From JAIBJN01 sp963748205 (GTDB lineage Bacteria; Actinomycetota; Thermoleophilia; Gaiellales; Gaiellaceae), in assembly GCA_963748205.1 (NCBI GenBank), contig CAVVIB010000023.1:434001-498000 (forward strand): DNA of 64,000 nt. The letters run 5' to 3'. Below the pieces are notes generated by a model. It saw only the letters and a program-made list of their open reading frames with translations. It had not been told where the DNA came from and searched no databases. Made by a program: the position numbers and the translations under genes. Of the stretch, positions 59,961 through 64,000 are shown piece by piece (within the stretch, counting starts at the first letter, position 1; each line of letters opens with the position of its first letter).

Positions 59961-61412
59961 ATGACAGCCTCGCCGCGCGCGCGCTGGCTCGCGCTGTACG
60001 TCCTCTGCCTCGGCGACCTCATGATCGTCCTCGACGGGACGATCGTGAACGTCGCGCTCCCGACGATTCGGGACGACCTCGGCTTCTCGCAGACCTCGCT
60101 CGCCTGGGTGGTCAACGCCTACCTGCTCACGTTCGGCGGCTTCCTGCTGCTCGGCGGCCGGCTGGGCGACCTGTTCGGGCAGCGCCGTATGTTCCTGACC
60201 GGCATCGCGCTCTTCACCCTCGCCTCGCTCGCCTGCGGACTCGCGACCACGCAGGGCCAGCTGGTGGTCGCCCGCGCGGTGCAGGGACTCGGCGGCGCGC
60301 TCGTCGCGGCGGTCGCGCTCTCGCTGACGATGATGCTCTTCACCGAGCCGGCCGAACGGGCGAAGGCGATGGGGATCTTCGGCTTCGTCCTGTCCGGAGG
60401 CGGTGCCATCGGCGTGCTCGCCGGCGGCATCCTCACGGACGTCCTCGACTGGCACTGGATCTTCCTCGTCAACCTGCCGATCGGGATCCTCGTCTTCGCG
60501 CTCTCGCTGAAGCTGCTGCCGATCACGCCGGGGATCGCCGAGCCGGCGCATCGACTTCGGCGGGCGCCATCACGGTCACCGGGCGCCCTGATGCTCGCCG
60601 TCTACGCGATCGTGAACGGGAACGGGAACGGCTGGACGTCCGGCGAGACGCTCGGCCTGCTCGGCGGTGCGGTCGCGCTCATGGCCGCGTTCGTCATCAT
60701 CGAGTCGCGGGTCGCCGAGCCGCTCGTGCCATTCAGCGTCTTTTGCCACCGCAACGTCTCCGTCGCGAACACCGTGGGCACGTTGATGGCGGCCGGGATG
60801 TTCGCGTACTTCTTCTTCTCGGCCCTGTACCTGCAGCAGGTTCTGGGTTACACGCCGCTCGAGGTGGGGCTCGCCTACCTGCCCTCGACGGTGATCTGGG
60901 GCGCCTCCTCCCTGTACTCGGACAGGTTCGTCATGCGCTACGGGATCAAGAAGCCGCTCGTCGCCGGGCTCGGGCTCATGGCGCTCGGGCTGCTCCTCTT
61001 CGCCCGCGTGCCGGTGGACGGGAACGTCTTCATCGACGTGATACCGGCCACGCTCGCGATGGGGCTCGGCGGCGGCATCGCCTTCAACCCGCTGCTGCTC
61101 GCGGCCATGGGCGACGTGAAGCCCGAGGAGTCCGGCCTCGCGTCCGGGATCGTGAACACCGCGTTCATGATGGGCGGTGCGCTCGGGCTCGCGATCCTCG
61201 CGAGCCTGGCCGACTTCCGCACGGACAGCCTGCTGGAGTCGGGCGAGAGCACCGCTTCGGCCCTGACCGGCGGGTTCCACGCGGCCTTCCTGCTCGGCGC
61301 GGCGTTCGTGATCGCGGCGATCGCGGTGGGCGTTGGTCTGCTGCGGCCGACGATGGCCCACCCGCACGGAGAGCCGGCCGGCGAGCCCGCGCTCGAAGGC
61401 GCCCAGCACTAG
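59961..61412 (+). CDS. DHA2-type MFS multidrug exporter (three compensating frameshifts)
   Basis: This EmrB/QacA-like 14-helix proton antiporter (483 residues) has LDGTIVNVALPTIRDDLGFS in helix 1 and GGRLGDLFGQRRMFLTG as motif A. Residues about 195-210 (RLRRAPSRSPG) do not fit the family. Three single extra bases in G/C runs at about 60545, 60561 and 60580 would restore RIDFGGAITVTGALMLAVYA, and because they total three the frame closes again. The start ATG 59961 is preceded by GGAAGGAAGGGGACGC. A shared bidirectional terminator follows. Confidence 0.88.
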   Translation: MTASPRARWLALYVLCLGDLMIVLDGTIVNVALPTIRDDLGFSQTSLAWVVNAYLLTFGGFLLLGGRLGDLFGQRRMFLTGIALFTLASLACGLATTQGQLVVARAVQGLGGALVAAVALSLTMMLFTEPAERAKAMGIFGFVLSGGGAIGVLAGGILTDVLDWHWIFLVNLPIGILVFALSLKLLPITPGIAEPAHRLRRAPSRSPGALMLAVYAIVNGNGNGWTSGETLGLLGGAVALMAAFVIIESRVAEPLVPFSVFCHRNVSVANTVGTLMAAGMFAYFFFSALYLQQVLGYTPLEVGLAYLPSTVIWGASSLYSDRFVMRYGIKKPLVAGLGLMALGLLLFARVPVDGNVFIDVIPATLAMGLGGGIAFNPLLLAAMGDVKPEESGLASGIVNTAFMMGGALGLAILASLADFRTDSLLESGESTASALTGGFHAAFLLGAAFVIAAIAVGVGLLRPTMAHPHGEPAGEPALEGAQH

Positions 61413-61431
61413 CGAGCCTCCTCACGCCAAC

Positions 61432-61461
61432 GAGAAAGCCCCGCTCGCGCGGGGCTTTCTC
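61432..61461. terminator. Bidirectional intrinsic terminator
   Basis: GAGAAAGCCCCGC (61432-61444), a four-base loop and GCGGGGCTTTCTC (61449-61461) form a perfect 13-bp stem. Its AAAG/CTTT ends give a short T-run on either strand. It lies between the convergent exporter and gamma-glutamyltransferase genes and can serve both. Confidence 0.88.
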
Positions 61462-61481
61462 CGTTCGCGGGCCTGTCGGGC

Positions 61482-63278
61482 CTAGTCTCGGCCGCGCTTC
61501 GAGGACGCGACCATCGCGCTTCCGCCGCCGCGCCGGACGGGCTCGGCCGCGGCCACCACCCGGCCGTCGCGCAGGAAGTCGATCCCTGTCGCGGCGCCGA
61601 TCTCGCCGGTGAGGGCGAGCACCTGCTTGTAGGTGGAGACGAGCTCCTGCCCCTCGGGCGAGGCGAGGAACGCGGCCTCCGCGAGCGTCGTCGCGGTGTT
61701 GCGCTGCGTGGCGCGCGGGGCTGCGATCGCCTCGGGCAGCGTCGCGCCGAGGTCGATCCGGTCGACCAGCAGCTGGAGGACCGTCGTGATGATCGTCGAG
61801 CCGCCGGGCGAGCCGAGCGCGAGGTACGGCTTGCCGCGGTCGAGGACGATCGTCGGGCTCATCGAGCTGCGCGGCCGCTTCCCGCCCTCGACCCGGTTCG
61901 GGTGCGTCAGCGAGCTGTAGTCGAAGTCCGTGAGCTCGTTGTTGAGCAGGAAGCCCCAGCCCGGGACGACGATGCCGTTGCCGCCCGTGGACTCGATCGT
62001 GAACGTGTACGAGACGACCGTGCCCTTGCGGTCGGAGACCGTCAGGTGGGTGGTCGTCTCGCTCTGGGTCGCGGTCACGCCGGCCTCGCCGCCGGAGCCG
62101 CCGCCGTTGTACGGCCAGGGGTCACCCGGCGCCGCGGGATGCGTGCTCGCGAGGGACGGGTTGATCAGCGCCCGCCTCTCGGCCGCGAACCCGTCCGAGA
62201 GCAGGCCTCTGAGCGGCACGTCGACGTACTCGGGATCGCCGAGGTACGCATTCCGGTCGGCGAACGCGTAGCGCGACGCCTCGAGGAAGAGGTGCAGCGC
62301 CTGCGTGCGGGACATGTCCTCGAGGTCGTAGCCCTCGAGGATGTTCAGCGCCTCGCCGACCGTCGAGCCGCCGCTCGAGGGCGGTCCCATCCCGTAGACG
62401 TCGAGCCCGCGGTAGCGGACCTTCGTCGGCTTGCGCTCGGGCGCCGTGTAGCGCCTCAGGTCGTCGAGGGTCATGAGGCCCGGGCGCCAGACGTGGTTCG
62501 CGTCCGGTGCGATGGGCGGTTGCCGGACGGCGTCCACGATCGCCTCGGCGATGTCGCCCCGGTAGAAGGCCTTCGAGCCGAGCTTCGCGATCCGCTCGTA
62601 CGCACGCGCGAGGTCGGGATTGCGAAGGATCGTTCCGACGTCGCGCGGCGTCCCGTCCGGGTCGAGGTAGATGGCCTCCGACGAGGGGACATCGTCGAAC
62701 CAGTCGACGTTCGCCGCCGTCTGGTCGAAGAAGGTCTGATCGACGACGAAGCCCTTCCGGGCCACGTCGATCCCGTACTCGAGCATCTTCCGCAGCGACT
62801 TCGTCCCGTAGCGGTCGAGCGCCTTCTCCCAACCCAGGACCGTGCCGGGCACGCCGGCGGAGAGGCCGCTGTAGCGGGCCTCGTTGAAGGGCAGCGGCAC
62901 GCCGTTCTCCCAGAACGAGTCCGGCTGCATCGCCCCGTGCGCCTTCTCGCGCGCGTCGATGGTCGTCACCTTGCCCTTCGACGTGCGGATGACCATGAAG
63001 CCGCCACCGCCGATCCCGGCGGAGAAGGGCTCGGTCACGCCGAGCACGCCGGCCGCGGCGACGGCGGCGTCGACGGCGTTCCCACCGCGCTTGAGCACGT
63101 CGACGGCCGCGGCCGTGGCCAGCACGTCCACCGTGGCCGCGGCGCCGCCCCGGCCGACGGCGGTCGGCTCCTTGACCGGCTCCGGCGGGCGCGTCTGCGT
63201 CGCCGTGGCTGCGGCCGGCACGGCCAGCAGCACGACTGCGAGCGCCAGCATGAGCGGGCGCCTCGAGATCCGTCCCAT
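61482..63278 (-). CDS. ggt: Gamma-glutamyltransferase
   Basis: This secreted Ntn-hydrolase transfers or hydrolyses gamma-glutamyl groups of glutathione-like compounds. The 598-residue precursor has a signal peptide (RPLMLALAVVLLAVPAAA), the family GGNAVDAAVAAAGVLGVTEP and the autocleavage site before the nucleophile Thr in TTTHLTVSD near residue 406. The substrate-binding segments PGSSGGSTVGE-like PPSSGGSTVGEALN and PRSSMSPTIVLDRG are present. ATG 63278 is chosen because GGGGGACACAT precedes it; a longer frame exists. Processing gives large and small subunits. Confidence 0.93.
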   Translation of the reverse strand: MGRISRRPLMLALAVVLLAVPAAATATQTRPPEPVKEPTAVGRGGAAATVDVLATAAAVDVLKRGGNAVDAAVAAAGVLGVTEPFSAGIGGGGFMVIRTSKGKVTTIDAREKAHGAMQPDSFWENGVPLPFNEARYSGLSAGVPGTVLGWEKALDRYGTKSLRKMLEYGIDVARKGFVVDQTFFDQTAANVDWFDDVPSSEAIYLDPDGTPRDVGTILRNPDLARAYERIAKLGSKAFYRGDIAEAIVDAVRQPPIAPDANHVWRPGLMTLDDLRRYTAPERKPTKVRYRGLDVYGMGPPSSGGSTVGEALNILEGYDLEDMSRTQALHLFLEASRYAFADRNAYLGDPEYVDVPLRGLLSDGFAAERRALINPSLASTHPAAPGDPWPYNGGGSGGEAGVTATQSETTTHLTVSDRKGTVVSYTFTIESTGGNGIVVPGWGFLLNNELTDFDYSSLTHPNRVEGGKRPRSSMSPTIVLDRGKPYLALGSPGGSTIITTVLQLLVDRIDLGATLPEAIAAPRATQRNTATTLAEAAFLASPEGQELVSTYKQVLALTGEIGAATGIDFLRDGRVVAAAEPVRRGGGSAMVASSKRGRD

Positions 63279-63351
63279 ATGTGTCCCCCTGTGTCTCGGT
63301 GTCACGAGTCGCCTACCCGGACTGGCCGTAGACCGAACGCCCGCGGGGGCG

Positions 63352-63366
63352 TAGTGTCGCCCGATG
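63352..63366 (+). promoter_or_regulatory. Leaderless-type promoter of the SRPBCC gene
   Basis: TAGTGT (63352-63357) is six bases before ATG 63364. TAGACC (63329-63334) is a fair -35 element at 17-base spacing. No Shine-Dalgarno sequence is present. Confidence 0.5.
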
Positions 63367-63813
63367 GAGGTCGACCGGGACGCGCCTGTCGTTGGCTCGA
63401 GCGAGGCTCAGGTCGCCGCGCTGCCCGAGGTCGTCTGGGACGTGCTCGCCGGCTTCGAGACCTGGCCGAGCTGGAACCCCGACGTCAAGTCGGTTCAGAT
63501 CGACGGCCCCGTCGCCGAGGGAACGACGTTCCGCTGGAAGTCGAAGCCGGGCACGATCCGCTCCCGGATCGAGCGGCTCGACCGGCCGGGCCTCATCGGC
63601 TGGTCGGGCCGGACGCTCGGGATCGACGCCGTGCACGTCTGGCGCCTCGAGCCGCGCGACGGCGGCACGTTCGTCCGCACCGAGGAGTCCTTCTCCGGCC
63701 TCCTGCCCCGCCTGATGCGCGGGCGGATCCAGAGGACGCTCGACGCCGCGCTCGAGACCGGCGTCCGCCAGCTCAAGACCGAGGCCGAGCGCAGGTCCGG
63801 CGCAGCCGTCTAG
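63364..63813 (+). CDS. SRPBCC-superfamily protein
   Basis: The 149-residue START/Bet v1-like protein has the N-terminal ALPEVVWDVLAGFETWPSWNP, the beta-strand EGTTFRWKSKPGTIRSRIERL and a long C-terminal helix (LMRGRIQRTLDAALETGVRQL). These proteins have a hydrophobic ligand cavity and act in lipid or polyketide handling or as simple binders. The ligand is unknown. It is divergent from ggt and appears to be leaderless. Confidence 0.85.
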   Translation: MEVDRDAPVVGSSEAQVAALPEVVWDVLAGFETWPSWNPDVKSVQIDGPVAEGTTFRWKSKPGTIRSRIERLDRPGLIGWSGRTLGIDAVHVWRLEPRDGGTFVRTEESFSGLLPRLMRGRIQRTLDAALETGVRQLKTEAERRSGAAV

Positions 63814-63962
63814 GAGGGTTCGGCGAAATAGTGGCGGTGCCGCCGGGCCGCGCTGCTCGCCCCGAGGACTGCGTCCTCAGTCGCGCCCGTATCTAGTTCG
63901 ATACGAACGCTCCCTGCGTCCTTGCCTCGGAACGACCATCGCACCCCGGCGACGAGCACCAT
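63810..63962 (-). CDS. Possible small protein (50 aa)
   Basis: A short frame from ATG 63962 reads VLVAGVRWSFRGKDAG and onward, to a stop at 63810-63812 that overlaps the stop of the SRPBCC gene. AGGAGGG sits about ten bases upstream of the ATG. The spacer also contains nested palindromes, so this may equally be a non-coding regulatory region. No homology is recognised. Confidence 0.3.
   Translation of the reverse strand: MVLVAGVRWSFRGKDAGSVRIELDTGATEDAVLGASSAARRHRHYFAEPS
63863..63908. repeat. Cluster of short palindromes at the right edge
   Basis: Three short inverted repeats lie close together: GAGGAC with GTCCTC three bases apart, CGTATC (63888-63893) with GATACG (63900-63905), and GTTCG with CGAAC overlapping the latter. 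The region is otherwise without a confident gene. An operator or processing site is possible. Confidence 0.35.
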
Positions 63963-64000
63963 TCCGCCAAACCCTCCTGAGGCGGGGCGGCCCGCGCGTG

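Overview
This is a dense, very GC-rich bacterial chromosome segment with no plasmid, phage, IS element or CRISPR array. Gene order and content point to an actinobacterium, most probably class Thermoleophilia (Gaiellales or Solirubrobacterales); that placement is an inference. Supporting signs are the mfd / PrsA-like foldase / mazG / eno / pyk / ftsB / DUF501 block, class II tRNA-Leu(UAA), the many ATG/GTG/TTG starts overlapping the previous stop, and a recurrent TAnnnT box placed 6-8 bases before start codons, as expected for leaderless actinobacterial mRNAs.

Layout. 0-9.5 kb: transcription-repair coupling factor, lipoprotein foldase, nucleotide housecleaning, glycolysis (enolase, pyruvate kinase), divisome protein FtsB and DUF501. 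9.5-16 kb: an HTH-receiver fusion, a PAP2 phosphatase, a GAF-rich SpoIIE-type phosphatase and a membrane spermidine-synthase-like protein. 16-21.8 kb: L,D-transpeptidase, cytochrome c maturation genes (ResA/TlpA, CcmH, CcdA), DUF309, a Rieske protein, a receiver-like protein, ferredoxin and a methyltransferase. 21.8-24.2 kb (minus strand): MFS transporter and an isocitrate/isopropylmalate dehydrogenase family enzyme. 24.2-31.3 kb: a complete sugar-type ABC importer (ATPase, lipoprotein, two permeases), then an FAD protein and a membrane-anchored beta-helix protein. The first permease carries an unusual SdrD/carboxypeptidase-regulatory-like domain between TM3 and TM4. 31.4-39 kb: a zinc-ribbon miniprotein, AddB- and AddA-like recombination nucleases and endonuclease III. 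39-44.8 kb: PAS/zinc protein, thioredoxin reductase, a Vms1/baeRF-like protein, a sensor kinase and RmuC. 45-51.7 kb: nitrilase, class V aminotransferase, DMT exporter, glycine-rich protein, VOC protein, DinG-like helicase, DUF3105 and tRNA-Leu. 51.9-57.6 kb: S55 peptidase, NfeD, CBS pair, Ppx/GppA, initiator tRNA, PadR plus HAAS membrane protein, and a DHFR-like reductase. 57.6-64 kb: single-chain 2-oxoacid dehydrogenase E1, DHA2 exporter, gamma-glutamyltransferase and an SRPBCC protein.

Two features cut across the window. First, at least eight genes are broken by single extra bases (eleven inferred insertions, nine of them right of 44 kb). Protein homology resumes exactly in the next frame, which looks like uncorrected insertion errors of the assembly rather than pseudogenes. 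Second, three genes appear to start at CTG: the PAP2 phosphatase, the ABC ATPase and the DMT exporter. No gene-free stretch exceeds about 200 bases.
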